From Bufo bufo (taxonomy: Eukaryota > Chordata > Amphibia > Anura > Bufonidae): a DNA stretch of 64,000 nt. Position numbers and translations under genes: made by a program. Below, piece by piece: positions 40,999 to 50,032 of this stretch; the first letter of the stretch is position 1, and every line of letters starts with the position of its first letter. Under the pieces are notes generated by a model that was not told the DNA's origin, made no database searches, and worked only from the letters and a program-made list of their open reading frames with translations. The stretch is from NCBI RefSeq assembly GCF_905171765.1, contig NC_053398.1, positions 44,298,323-44,362,322 on the forward strand, read 5' to 3'.

Positions 40999-41286
40999 TG
41001 CTGGCAGTTCTGCCACCAGTAGTCCACAGCAGGCTTTAGGGGGCCTGTTTGCCCAGCATGCGGCTCTCAGCCCTCCAGCATGGCACAAAGCCTCAGATCC
41101 TCAAAAACAGAGACATCTCTGCTGAGCCCAGCTGCCTATTTAAGGACAGCCAGGTGCTGCCAAAACCCGGACCGGTACTTAAACTCCGGTCTGGTATTTG
41201 ACCTCACCTGGCTGGAAACCAGCCCAGCCGCACATGCTGGGAGGAAAATACCTGCCTTGCCAGACACAACCCCTCACTGTGTCACA
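40999..41286 (-). repeat. 5' LTR, outer part
   Basis: This matches 28032-28311 and begins, on the minus strand, with TGTGACACAGTGAGGGG at 41286. It has a 16-bp difference near 41030 (AGGCTTTAGGGGGCC) relative to the 3' LTR. Simple (AT)n follows at 41287-41312. Confidence 0.85.
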
Positions 41287-41312
41287 ATATATATATATAT
41301 ATATATATATAT

Positions 41313-42440
41313 TTTTTTATTTTTTATTTTTTTTTCAGTCGTCTCCATGACAGCACAACCTGAGATTGACTTCCTCTGATAGGACAGGAAAAACACAGAG
41401 AGGTTAAGAACCCCACACCTTCCCCTCATCACCAGTGTTTTTTCCTGTCCTGTCAAGGAAGGAATACCAGAGAGGTGTGCTGGGAGCTCTTCTGGGTTTC
41501 TAAGCTTAACTCTACAAGTTTTTTTTTTCTCCTCTTTACCGCATTGTTGTTCAGGCCTGAGGTCGGTTCCGGAGGTCCGGCTCTTCCCTCCTCTGTATGT
41601 GGCCTGTGCCCGGGCCCCTCTGTGTTTGGTGGCCCCGGCGAAGCTCCCTCCTGCGGCAGTCCAGTGGGGCTTGTTGCGGAGTGGATAGGCGGCCGGAGCG
41701 AGGCTAGGACGCTCTTCCCTCTGGCCGCCGGGTGGTGATGACGTCGGACGCTGAGGAGGTGTGGCTTAGCGTCATGACTTCACGCGGCGCGCGGCTGCGG
41801 GATGAGATGACGGTTTGATTGGTACTATTTTGGCGTACATGCGACTTTTTTGATCACTTTTATTACCTTTTTTGGGAAGTAAGGTGGGCAAAATTTCTAT
41901 TTTCTCATAGTTTTTATTTTTTTATTTTTATGACGTTCACCGTGCGGGGAAAGTAACATGACCGTTTTATAGATCAGGTCGTTACGGACGCGGCAATACC
42001 TAATATGTGTAGTATATTTTATTTTTTTAATTTTTATTCAGTGATAAATGTTTTGTTTTGTTTTCTTAACTTTTTTCACTTTTTTTTACATTTTTTTGAC
42101 CGCACTGAGTACAGTCAGCACTGTAGTCACCACTTCCCATGCACTTCTATAATGGAAGCACTCACTAGTATTTGATTTATAAGACACACGGCCATTTAAG
42201 TGCATCTTATAAAGGGGAAAATATGGTATTTTTATATCACAGTGTAATTCTCAGATGTTGTTAATAATATGAATGAAGGAGGGGAGTAGTTTGCTCTTTG
42301 AATTCATATCTGCTCATTCCAGCAGCTGAACAGTACAGTGGTGAGAACACAGTAGCTGTCGCATAATAACAAGCAGCTCCTCTGCCCATAACAGCGGATC
42401 ACTGGGACTAGGATTTGGTCACCAGTCTGACTGTCTTTAA
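41313..42440. other. No gene or named repeat recognised
   Basis: Apart from a small inverted pair (GGACAGGAAAAACAC and GTGTTTTTTCCTGTCC at 41383-41450) and A/T-rich tracts at 41900-42100, nothing can be assigned. The 87-codon frame at 41475 has no domain. Confidence 0.45.
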
Positions 42441-43029
42441 AGGGGTTATCCCACAAATATAAAACTCTTTTTAAAATTCTTTTACTCATGTATCTGAAGG
42501 ACTTGCTTTCCTTTCCGTTGGTTGGGCAGCAGCTCATCAAGCACATGCCTCTCCCAGAATGCACTGCAGTTAGTTATTATAAACCCCTTTCCTCCCCTAC
42601 ATAGAAAATAATCTCTCACATATAGCCCCAGAGAGACATATGGTATCAAATGCCCCCATAAGTTTATCCTCCATGGTCTAGAGCAGGGGTACTCAAGTAC
42701 TTTTTGTAAAGGTCCACATACCTGAGTCTGCTGTAGGATGAAGGTCCGAGCTTCAAAACATAAAAATATATAAGGAGGGACAACACTATGGGCATGTAGC
42801 GCTGCATTTATTTATTTTACAACAATCCACACCTCCAAACCCACCTAATCTCCTTTCTGCTGACCGAACAGTAAGAATGTCCTATCGGTGCCCCCTAACA
42901 ATAATGATGCTCCTTTAATGGCCCTTAGACAGTTTGATATCCCTTTCATGCTCCACAGAGAATGATACCCATAAGTGCACCTTCACAGCAGGGTGATCCC
43001 TTGGTGCCCCCACACATTATGATGCTCCT

Positions 43030-43630
43030 TAGTGCCCCTGACACATTGCAATGCCTCCTTAGTTCCTCCCCACAGAGTATGAATACCCTAAGTACCCCCT
43101 CACACTACTAATGCCCTCTTTGTGCCCCCTTCACAGTAATAATCCCCATCGTGCCGCCTTCACGGTAATAATGCCCTCTGTGCACCCTTCATGGTAATAA
43201 TGTGCACTGTTCCCCCTTCAGAGTAGTAATGCCCTCTGTGCACTGTGCCCCCTCCATAGTAAAAATGCCTATTGTGCCCCCTTCATATTAGCAATGCCCT
43301 CTGTGCCCCCTCCATAGTAGAAATGCCCATTGTGCCCCCTTCACATTAGCAATGCCCATTGTGCCCCCTCCAGAGTAGAAATGCCGATTGTGCCCCCTCC
43401 AGAGTAGAAATGCCCATTGTGCCCCCTCTAGAGTAGAAATGCCCATTGTGCCCCCTCCAGAGTAGAAATTCCCATTGTGCCCCCTTCATATTAGCAATGC
43501 CCATTGTGCCCCCTCCAGAGTAGAAATGCCAATTGTGCCCCCTCCAGAGTAGAAATGCCAATTGTGCCCCCTTCACATTTGCAATGCCCATTGTGCCCCA
43601 TCCAGAGTAGAAATGCCGATTGTGCCCCCC
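43030..43630. repeat. 29-bp minisatellite in the hAT element
   Basis: Units of AGTAGAAATGCCCATTGTGC plus CCCCTCCAG are tandem from about 43240. More diverged units (TGATGCTCCTTAGTGCCCC) precede them. The 81-codon minus frame (GTMGIANMKGAQ) is its translation. Confidence 0.88.
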
Positions 43631-43656
43631 TCTGCGTTAACAAAAAAATACAGTAA

Positions 43657-44099
43657 GGGTACTTTCACACTAGCGTTTTTCTTTTCCGGTATTGAGTTCC
43701 GTCCTAGGGGCTCAATACCGGAAAAAAATGATAATTTTTATCCTAATGCATTCTGAATGGAAAGCGATCCATTCAGTCCCTCTTAAGTTTTTTGTCTGGA
43801 GAAAATATCGCAGCATGCTGCAGTTTTCTCTCTGGCAAAAAATCCTGAACCCTTGCTGTAATGTCGGATCCGGCATTAATTTCCATTGTTTCGCGGTTTT
43901 GCGGACTGCGCATGTACAGACCTTTAAAAAAAAAAAAAAAAAAAGAATACCAGATCCATTTTTCTGGATGACAACCGGAAAGACGTATCCGGTATTGCAA
44001 TGCATTTGGGAGACGGATCCGTCTCACAAATGCGTCCGTTTGCGTCCGAATTGACGGAACTGCCTGCCGGAATTCTCTGCCGCAAGTGTGAAAGTACCC
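43657..44099. mobile_element. Harbinger-type element, innermost of the nest
   Basis: GGGTACTTTCACACTAGCG and GCAAGTGTGAAAGTACCC are inverted ends. The left flank is TAA (43654-43656), and the right flank CAA is one mismatch away. Inside, CTTTTCCGGTATTGAG and CTCAATACCGGAAAA form a hairpin. Confidence 0.75.
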
Positions 44100-44946
44100 C
44101 AACTACTCACCTTGTCCTGTTCCTGAAGCTCACAGTCCTCTCTCCCCTGCAGACACAGATCGCTCTGCAGCACTATGTGGGCGGAGCTTATGCTAATTTC
44201 TAGGCTGCAGGCTCCGCCCACACAGGCCAACAGCGCAATCTGTGTCTGCAGGCAGAATGGTGGAGCAGGGAGAAGTCTTCCTACTTCACCATTCAGAGCG
44301 CCGCCGGCCTGAAGGATTGGAGGAGTGCAGGGAGCAGAGCGGTGAGTGACAGGACTTCAGCTCCCAGCGCTCCAGCAATGAGCGCTTCCATCTGTATTGA
44401 TGGAAGCGCTCATTGCTTCTAGGCTCTGGCACCCCCTGAGAGCCGTCACCCTTGGCACGCCACTGCATGCAGGGGTCCGGACAGCTGGCAACCACGGTTC
44501 GGATTCGGACCGCGGTCCGCCAGTTGAGTACCCCTGGTCTAGAGACTTACAGCTGTATATTTATTTAAATTATAAGTAGGAATGAATGAATGGAAGATGT
44601 TTGGGCCGAGGGGAAGAAGGGAGCAGGGAAGCTACTGAGCATGTCAGTCCACCGCTGAATGCAGCAAAAGGTGGACTAGAAGGATAAACAGCAGGGGGCG
44701 CTACCAGAGAGGAAAATGTAATACACATCACCCGTGATGCTAGGGAGGCGAGGCTGGTCACCGTTGCTGCCTGCTATTGGCTGCACCCCCGTTGCCAGAT
44801 GTTTTGATGCAGCGGCGGCCATGCTGGGATCCGGAGTCACACGGGTGTCCGGGAGTGGGGTAATTCTTTAGATTTGGATAACCCCTTTAAGGATATATCG
44901 AACTAAGAGGAGAGGTAAGAAAAGACCATCTGTATACTCCTACGTA

Positions 44947-46508
44947 CACTGCGTGCAGAATTATTAGGCAAATGAGTATTTTGACCACATCATCCTCTTT
45001 ATGCATGTTGTCTTACTCCAAGCTGTATAGGCTCGAAAGCCTACTACCAATTAAGCATATTAGGTGATGTGCATCTCTGTAATGAGAAGGGGTGTGGTCT
45101 AATGACATCAACACCCTATATCAGGTGTGCATAATTATTAGGCAACTTCCTTTCCTTTGGCAAAATGGGTCAAAAGAAGGACTTGACAGGCTCAGAAAAG
45201 TAAAAATAGTGAGATATCTTGCAGAGGGATGCAGCACTCTTAAAATTGCAAAGCTTCTGAAGCGTGATCATCAAACAATTAAGCGTTTCATTCAAAATAG
45301 TCAACAAGGTCGCAAGAAGCGTGTGGAAAAACCAAGGCGCAAAATAACTGCCCATGAACTGAGAAAAGTCAAGCGTGCAGCTGCCAAGATGCCACTTGCC
45401 ACCAGTTTGGCTATATTTCAGAGCTGCAACATCACTGGAGTGCCCAAAAGCACAAGGTGTGCAATACTCAGAGACATGGCCAAGGTAAGAAAGGCTGAAA
45501 GACGATCACCACTGAACAAGACACACAAGCTGAAACGTCAAGACTGGGCCAAGAAATATCTCAAGACTGATTTTTCTAAGGTTTTATGGACTGATGAAAT
45601 GAGAGTGAGTCTTGATGGGCCAGATGGATGGGCCCGTGGCTGGATTGGTAAAGGGCAGAGAGCTCCAGTCCGACTCAGACGCCAGCAAGGTGGAGGTGGA
45701 GTACTGGTTTGGGCTGGTATCATCAAAGATGAGCTTGTGGGGCCTTTTCGGGTTGAGGATGGAGTCAAGCTCAACTCCCAGTCCTACTGCCAGTTTCTGG
45801 AAGACACCTTCTTCAAGCAGTGGTACAGGAAGAAGTCTGCATCCTTCAAGAAAAACATGATTTTCATGCAGGACAATGCTCCATCACACGCGTCCAAGTA
45901 CTCCACAGCGTGTCTGGCAAGAAAGGGTATAAAAGAAGAAAATCTAATGACATGGCCTCCTTGTTCACCTGATCTGAACCCCATTGAGAACCTGTGGTCC
46001 ATCATCAAATGTGAGATTTACAAGGAGGGAAAACAGTACACCTCTCTGAACAGTGTCTGGGAGGCTGTGGTTGCTGCTGCATGCAATGTTGATGGTGAAC
46101 AGATCAAAACACTGACAGAATCCATGGATGGCAGGCTTTTGAGTGTTCTTGCAAAGAAAGGTGGCTATATTGGTCACTGATTTGTTTTTGTTTTGTTTTT
46201 GAATGTCAGAAATGTATATTTGTGAATGTTGAGATGTTATATTGGTTTCACTGGTAAAAATAAATAATTGAAATGGGTATATATTTGTTTTTTGTTAAGT
46301 TGCCTAATAATTATGCACAGTAATAGTCATCTGCACACACAGATATCCCCCTAAAATAGCTAAAACTAAAAACAAACTAAAAACTACTTCCAAAAATATT
46401 CAGCTTTGATATTAATGAGTTTTTTGGGTTCATTGAGAACATGGTTGTTGTTCAATAATAAAATTAATCCTCAAAAATACAACTTGCCTAATAATTCTGC
46501 ACTCCCTG
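44947..46508 (+). mobile_element. Near-complete Tc1/mariner element with two repeats per end
   Basis: The ends CACTGCGTGCAGAATTATTA and its counterpart at 46484-46508 are flanked by TA (44945-44946, 46509-46510). Each end has an outer TGCAGAATTATTAGGCAA (44954-44971; inverted at 46484-46501) and an inner TGCATAATTATTAGGCAAC (45128-45146; inverted at 46299-46317). This is the IR/DR arrangement with two transposase-binding sites per end known from Sleeping Beauty-like elements. The transposase lies between the inner repeats. Confidence 0.92.
45165..46180 (+). CDS. Tc1/mariner transposase, DD37E, one apparent frameshift
   Basis: The natural start is probably ATG at 45165 (MGQKKDLTGSEK). A stop follows at once in that frame; about one missing base near 45202 would join it to the long frame KIVRYLAEG. 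The long frame is open upstream to 45092 only by chance. It has a helix-turn-helix (IAKLLKRDHQTIKRF), a basic GRKKR segment, a second helical DNA-binding region and the DDE core: VLWTDEMRVSLDG, IFMQDNAPSHAS and SPDLNPIENLW. From the second Asp to the Glu there are 37 residues, so DD37E, not the common DD34E. It would bind the IR/DR repeats, excise the element and insert it at TA. All catalytic residues are present. The rest of the frame is uninterrupted to its stop at 46180. Confidence 0.9.
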
Positions 46509-46527
46509 TATAGGAGGTATGTTCCAG

Positions 46528-46562
46528 CATTCATTTATTTTATTTTATTTTATTTTATTTTT
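46528..46562. repeat. (TTTTA)n microsatellite
   Basis: About six units of TTTTA or ATTTT lie directly 3' of the Tc1 element. Confidence 0.8.
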
Positions 46563-46785
46563 ACGCAATGTTAACTAAGGCGAACAATAAAAAAAAATTA
46601 AGTTCCCGTTTAAAGGGCATCTGTCAGCAGATTTGTCCCTATGACACTGGCTGACCCGCTTCATGTGCTCTTGGCAGCTGAAGGCATCTGTGTTGGTCCT
46701 ATTTTCATATGTGTATCAAAGGTGTCTTTTATTGTGGCTTCCTCAACAGGTAGCAGAAAGGATCCGGGGCGGACACATAGTTGCA

Positions 46786-46833
46786 AGCAGCGACGGGCGT
46801 TTCGCGCGCTAAGACACGCTTCCTCAGGCCACT
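46786..46833 (-). ncRNA. Hammerhead ribozyme-like motif, left arm
   Basis: On the minus strand: stem I strand AGTGGC, core CTGAGGA (fits CUGANGA), an extra A, stem II GCGTG/CGCGC around loop TCTTAG, GAAA, a 3-bp stem III (ACG/CGT) with a 2-base loop, cleavage triplet GTC, and closing stem I strand GCTGCT. Cleavage would fall between 46792 and 46791. It lies downstream of the Penelope gene. Published work describes minimal hammerheads in Penelope-like elements. The extra A beside stem II and the tiny stem III loop leave activity uncertain. Confidence 0.65.
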
Positions 46834-47266
46834 GATTACGTCATTGCGCATACGTGCGCTTTATACGAAGTGGGTAGGGGGACGGCCGACGCCGTCAGCA
46901 AGTATCTCACTCCCACGGATGTGACGTGGTAAAAATACATGCAAAACAACAGGTAAGATTTCAATCCAATGGTTAATTGAGCCAAAAACAAATAAAGAAA
47001 ACATACAGAGGAAGGACGAGTATTACAGTGTACATATAAGGCAAGCGGCAAAATCACATCTCTGTATCGGGATTAAGATGGAACGGCTGGCCTGGGCTAC
47101 GGTAGTAAATTGGAATTCCTTGATATGGACCAAGGTCCACGATATATATATAAGGCCTAATCAAATAGGCAAAATGTATTTATAAAAAAGACAGAGGGAA
47201 AGGATCTGCTTCTACATGGGAAAGACAAGTCGCAAAAAATCCCTCCAAACATGAGCGCATGGAGTT

Positions 47267-49111
47267 TCACAAAAATACAGACATGTCATTTCTATCATTC
47301 ATTCCTACCGCATGCATGGCCTCCGTGCGCATAATCCACCTTGTCTCCCTCTGTAGGAGCAGGCGATGCCGGTCACCACCCCGAGGGATGGGGCGGACAT
47401 GTTCTATGCCCGCAAAGGAGAGGCAACGTGGATACGCGCCGTGGGCCGTGCGGACATGTTCAATGAGGCGTGGACTGCCTCTGCCTGATCGAATAGAACC
47501 AATGTGTTCGCGAATGCGCTCAAAGAGGGGGCGAATTGTCTTTCCAATGTAGAAGCGTCTACAGGGACAGAAAACCACATATACTACATAGGACGTACGG
47601 CACTTAATGAAGTCCCGTACTGTGTGTGATACACTGCCTATTTGTAGATGCCTAGAGCAGACATTAAGTGCGCAGAAGGAGCAATGGCCACATCTAAAAT
47701 TGCCCGTCGGTTTTTTCAACCAAATTTCATCTCTAGGTGAAGAAAAGACACTTCTAACTAATTTGTCTTTAATTGTGGGGCACCTTTTAAATGTGACCAA
47801 TGGTCTGTTTTCAGTGAAGCTGTTAAGAGTGGGGTCTCCCTTAAGAAGGTCCCAGTTTCGATTGATGATCTGCCGGACCATTTCAGCAACCGGACTATAT
47901 TGAAAAGCAAAAGCAAAACGTGAGGGTTTAGTACTATTGCTCCGTTCAGTGAGCAAGAAATTGCGCTCGAGTGCAGACGCTTTTAATAAGGCTGCGGAGA
48001 CTTCTCGCGGTGGATAGCCCCTACTAATGAGTCTAGCTCTAAGTTCTCCAGCTTGGCGAAAAAAACCTTCGTCCGTGTCATTAATTCTTCGCAGACGGAC
48101 GAACTGCCCGTATGGAACTGCGCGTATGACTGAAGCTGGGTGGAAGCTGGTCTGGTGGAGGAGCGAGTTTGTCGCTGTCGGCTTACGGTAGCCACAAGTA
48201 TGTATCGCTCCATCTTTTACCGTGACATGTACATCTAGAAAATCCAAAACTTCACCACCAAAATTGATGGTGAACTTCATGTTCATGCGGTTGCATGCAT
48301 TAAGATGGTCGACAAATGCACGACACGACTCCTCGCTCCCCGACCAGACCAGAAAAATGTCGTCCACATATCTTAAGAATAGGCTGATGTGGCTCACATA
48401 GGGGCTATCCACCGCGAAAATGTAAGTCTCCTCAAATACCGCCAGGTACAGGTTGGCGAATGTGCACGAGACAGGTGTGCCCATAGCCGTACCTAGTACC
48501 TGGCGGTACCACTGTCCATCAAATTGGAAGACATTGTTTGACAAAACAAGGTCTAATGCCTTGTGGACAAAGTCAATGAAAACCGCACTCTTATTGCTTC
48601 TACTCAGGACTGTATCAACAGCCCTCAAACCAAGATCATGGGGTATTCTAGTATAAAGGCTCTCGACATCCAAGGACACGAGACTGAATTCCTCCCGCCA
48701 CTCCAGAGCACGGAGTGCCCGGAGGAAGTCTCCCGTGTCCTTGAGATATGTCGGGGTGCTCCTTAGTAATGGTCTAAGGAGCCAATCAATATAGCCGGAT
48801 AGAGGTTCCAGCGCTGAACCGATACCTGCCACGATGGGACGTCCCGGGGGTCGGGTGAGGGACTTATGGATTTTTGGTACAAAGTACCAGGTGGGGATTT
48901 TTGGGAAAGCTGGCACGAGTTTGTCCCTAAAATTTTTTGGTAAAAACCCATTATATATGTGCTGATCAATAAACCGGTAAAGTTTGGAAGATATTTCCGG
49001 TATCGGGTTCCCCCTTAGCTTCTTATAGACTGTACTATCTCCCAGCTGTCTATTGGCCTCCTCCATGTAATACTCCCTCGACATCAGGACAACGTTCCCT
49101 CCCTTGTCGGC
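47267..49111 (-). CDS. Penelope-like reverse transcriptase with GIY-YIG endonuclease, N-terminally truncated
   Basis: A frame of 605 codons from 49084 is uninterrupted. It is open further upstream to the junction near 49112, where it reads PADKGGNVVLMSREYY; ADKGG is a conserved Penelope RT motif. Counting from 49084, YFVPKIHK (67-74), YTRIPH (144-149), GTAMGTPVSCTFANLYLA (198 on) and the catalytic YVDD (239-242) mark the reverse transcriptase. A Cys cluster (CGHCSFCALNVC, about 462-473) and GIY-YIG endonuclease motifs (YVVYVV, FYIGKTIRPLFERIREHI, about 497-530) follow. The protein would nick DNA and copy element RNA into it. The N-terminal region before ADKGG is missing because the inverted second copy begins there. 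No stop or frameshift is seen in what remains. Confidence 0.9.
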   Translation of the reverse strand, partial: ADKGGNVVLMSREYYMEEANRQLGDSTVYKKLRGNPIPEISSKLYRFIDQHIYNGFLPKNFRDKLVPAFPKIPTWYFVPKIHKSLTRPPGRPIVAGIGSALEPLSGYIDWLLRPLLRSTPTYLKDTGDFLRALRALEWREEFSLVSLDVESLYTRIPHDLGLRAVDTVLSRSNKSAVFIDFVHKALDLVLSNNVFQFDGQWYRQVLGTAMGTPVSCTFANLYLAVFEETYIFAVDSPYVSHISLFLRYVDDIFLVWSGSEESCRAFVDHLNACNRMNMKFTINFGGEVLDFLDVHVTVKDGAIHTCGYRKPTATNSLLHQTSFHPASVIRAVPYGQFVRLRRINDTDEGFFRQAGELRARLISRGYPPREVSAALLKASALERNFLLTERSNSTKPSRFAFAFQYSPVAEMVRQIINRNWDLLKGDPTLNSFTENRPLVTFKRCPTIKDKLVRSVFSSPRDEIWLKKPTGNFRCGHCSFCALNVCSRHLQIGSVSHTVRDFIKCRTSYVVYVVFCPCRRFYIGKTIRPLFERIREHIGSIRSGRGSPRLIEHVRTAHGAYPRCLSFAGIEHVRPIPRGGDRHRLLLQRETRWIMRTEAMHAVGMNDRNDMSVFL

Positions 49112-49551
49112 CGGGCAATTTTAGATGTGGCCATTGCTCCTTCTGCGCACTTAATGTCTGCTCTAGGCATCTACAAATAGGCAGTGTATCACACACAGTA
49201 CGGGACTTCATTAATTGCCGTACGTCCTATGTAGTATATGTGGTTTTCTGTCCCTGTAGACGCTTCTACATTGGAAAGACAATTCGCCCCCTCTTTGAGC
49301 GCATTCGCGAACACATTGGTTCTATTCGATCAGGCAGAGGCAGTCCACGCCTCATTGAACATGTCCGCACGGCCCACGGCGCGTATCCACGTTGCCTCTC
49401 CTTTGCGGGCATAGAACATGTCCGCCCCATCCCTCGGGGTGGTGACCGGCATCGCCTGCTCCTACAGAGGGAGACAAGGTGGATTATGCGCACGGAGGCC
49501 ATGCATGCGGTAGGAATGAATGATAGAAATGACATGTCTGTATTTTTGTGA
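49112..49551 (+). pseudogene. Second copy of the Penelope GIY-YIG endonuclease end, inverted
   Basis: The right arm repeats the 3' part of the gene on the plus strand. The frame 49240-49551 (VFCPCRRFYIGKTIRPLF to NDMSVFL) is essentially identical to the C-terminus of the main copy. The Cys cluster and YVVYVV segment lie just upstream. It has no reverse transcriptase and is a 5'-truncated duplicate, not a separate gene. The junction shares CGGGC with the facing copy. Confidence 0.85.
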
Positions 49552-49984
49552 AACTCCATGCGCTCATGTTTGGAGGGATTTTTTGCGACTTGTCTTTCCC
49601 ATGTAGAAGCAGATCCTTTCCCTCTGTCTTTTTTATAAATACATTTTGCCTATTTGATTAGGCCTTATATATATATCGTGGACCTTGGTCCATATCAAGG
49701 AATTCCAATTTACTACCGTAGCCCAGGCCAGCCGTTCCATCTTAATCCCGATACAGAGATGTGATTTTGCCGCTTGCCTTATATGTACACTGTAATACTC
49801 GTCCTTCCTCTGTATGTTTTCTTTATTTGTTTTTGGCTCAATTAACCATTGGATTGAAATCTTACCTGTTGTTTTGCATGTATTTTTACCACGTCACATC
49901 CGTGGGAGTGAGATACTTGCTGACGGCGTCGGCCGTCCCCCTACCCACTTCGTATAAAGCGCACGTATGCGCAATGACGTAATC

Positions 49985-50032
49985 AGTGGCCTGAGGAAGC
50001 GCGTCTTAGCGCGCGAAACGGCCGTCGCTGCT
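49985..50032 (+). ncRNA. Hammerhead ribozyme-like motif, right arm
   Basis: This is the same fold as in the left arm, on the plus strand: AGTGGC (49985-49990), CTGAGGA (49991-49997), stem II GCGCG/CGCGC (49999-50003 and 50010-50014), GAAA (50015-50018), stem III ACG/CGT, GTC, then GCTGCT (50027-50032). Cleavage would fall between 50026 and 50027. Stem II has a C-G pair where the left copy has a U-G pair, so pairing is kept despite the substitution. The caveats given for the left motif apply. Confidence 0.65.

Larger units (their letters stand above)
27856..41286 (-). mobile_element. Gmr1-like Gypsy LTR retrotransposon with nested insertions
   Basis: On the minus strand the order is 5' LTR (41286-35746, split by L1), primer-site-like sequence, leader, gag with CCHC knuckle, protease, integrase, reverse transcriptase, RNase H, polypurine tract and 3' LTR (28311-27856). 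Integrase lies upstream of reverse transcriptase, the reverse of ordinary Gypsy elements and the hallmark of the Gmr1 group. The outermost flanks are ATAT on both sides (27852-27855, 41287-41290), compatible with a 4-bp duplication in an AT repeat. The two LTRs have diverged visibly and pol has many stops, so it is an old, dead copy. Confidence 0.88.
42684..44536. mobile_element. Nonautonomous hAT element, 1853 bp, perfect 8-bp duplication
   Basis: CAGGGGTACTCAAGTAC and AGTTGAGTACCCCTG are its inverted ends. GTCTAGAG lies on both sides (42676-42683 and 44537-44544), a perfect 8-bp target duplication. It carries a 29-bp minisatellite, a nested Harbinger-type element and, at 44370-44464, a piece ending GGCACGCCACTG that matches the 3' end of the hAT at 17220-19491. 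Confidence 0.92.
42441..44886. mobile_element. T2-like (Kolobok-type) element, outermost of a three-level nest
   Basis: AGGGGTTATCCC at the left and GGATAACCCCT at the right are inverted, with TTAA on both sides (42437-42440, 44887-44890). TTAAAGGGG fits the TTAAAGGRR signature of T2 MITEs in Xenopus. Without the nested hAT the element is about 585 bp and noncoding. Confidence 0.82.

Noticed and set aside
40224..41027. The 267-codon frame as a separate host gene
   Set aside because: From 40871 it is the first half of L1 ORF1; the upstream part is the L1 5' UTR and the downstream end is past a frameshift.
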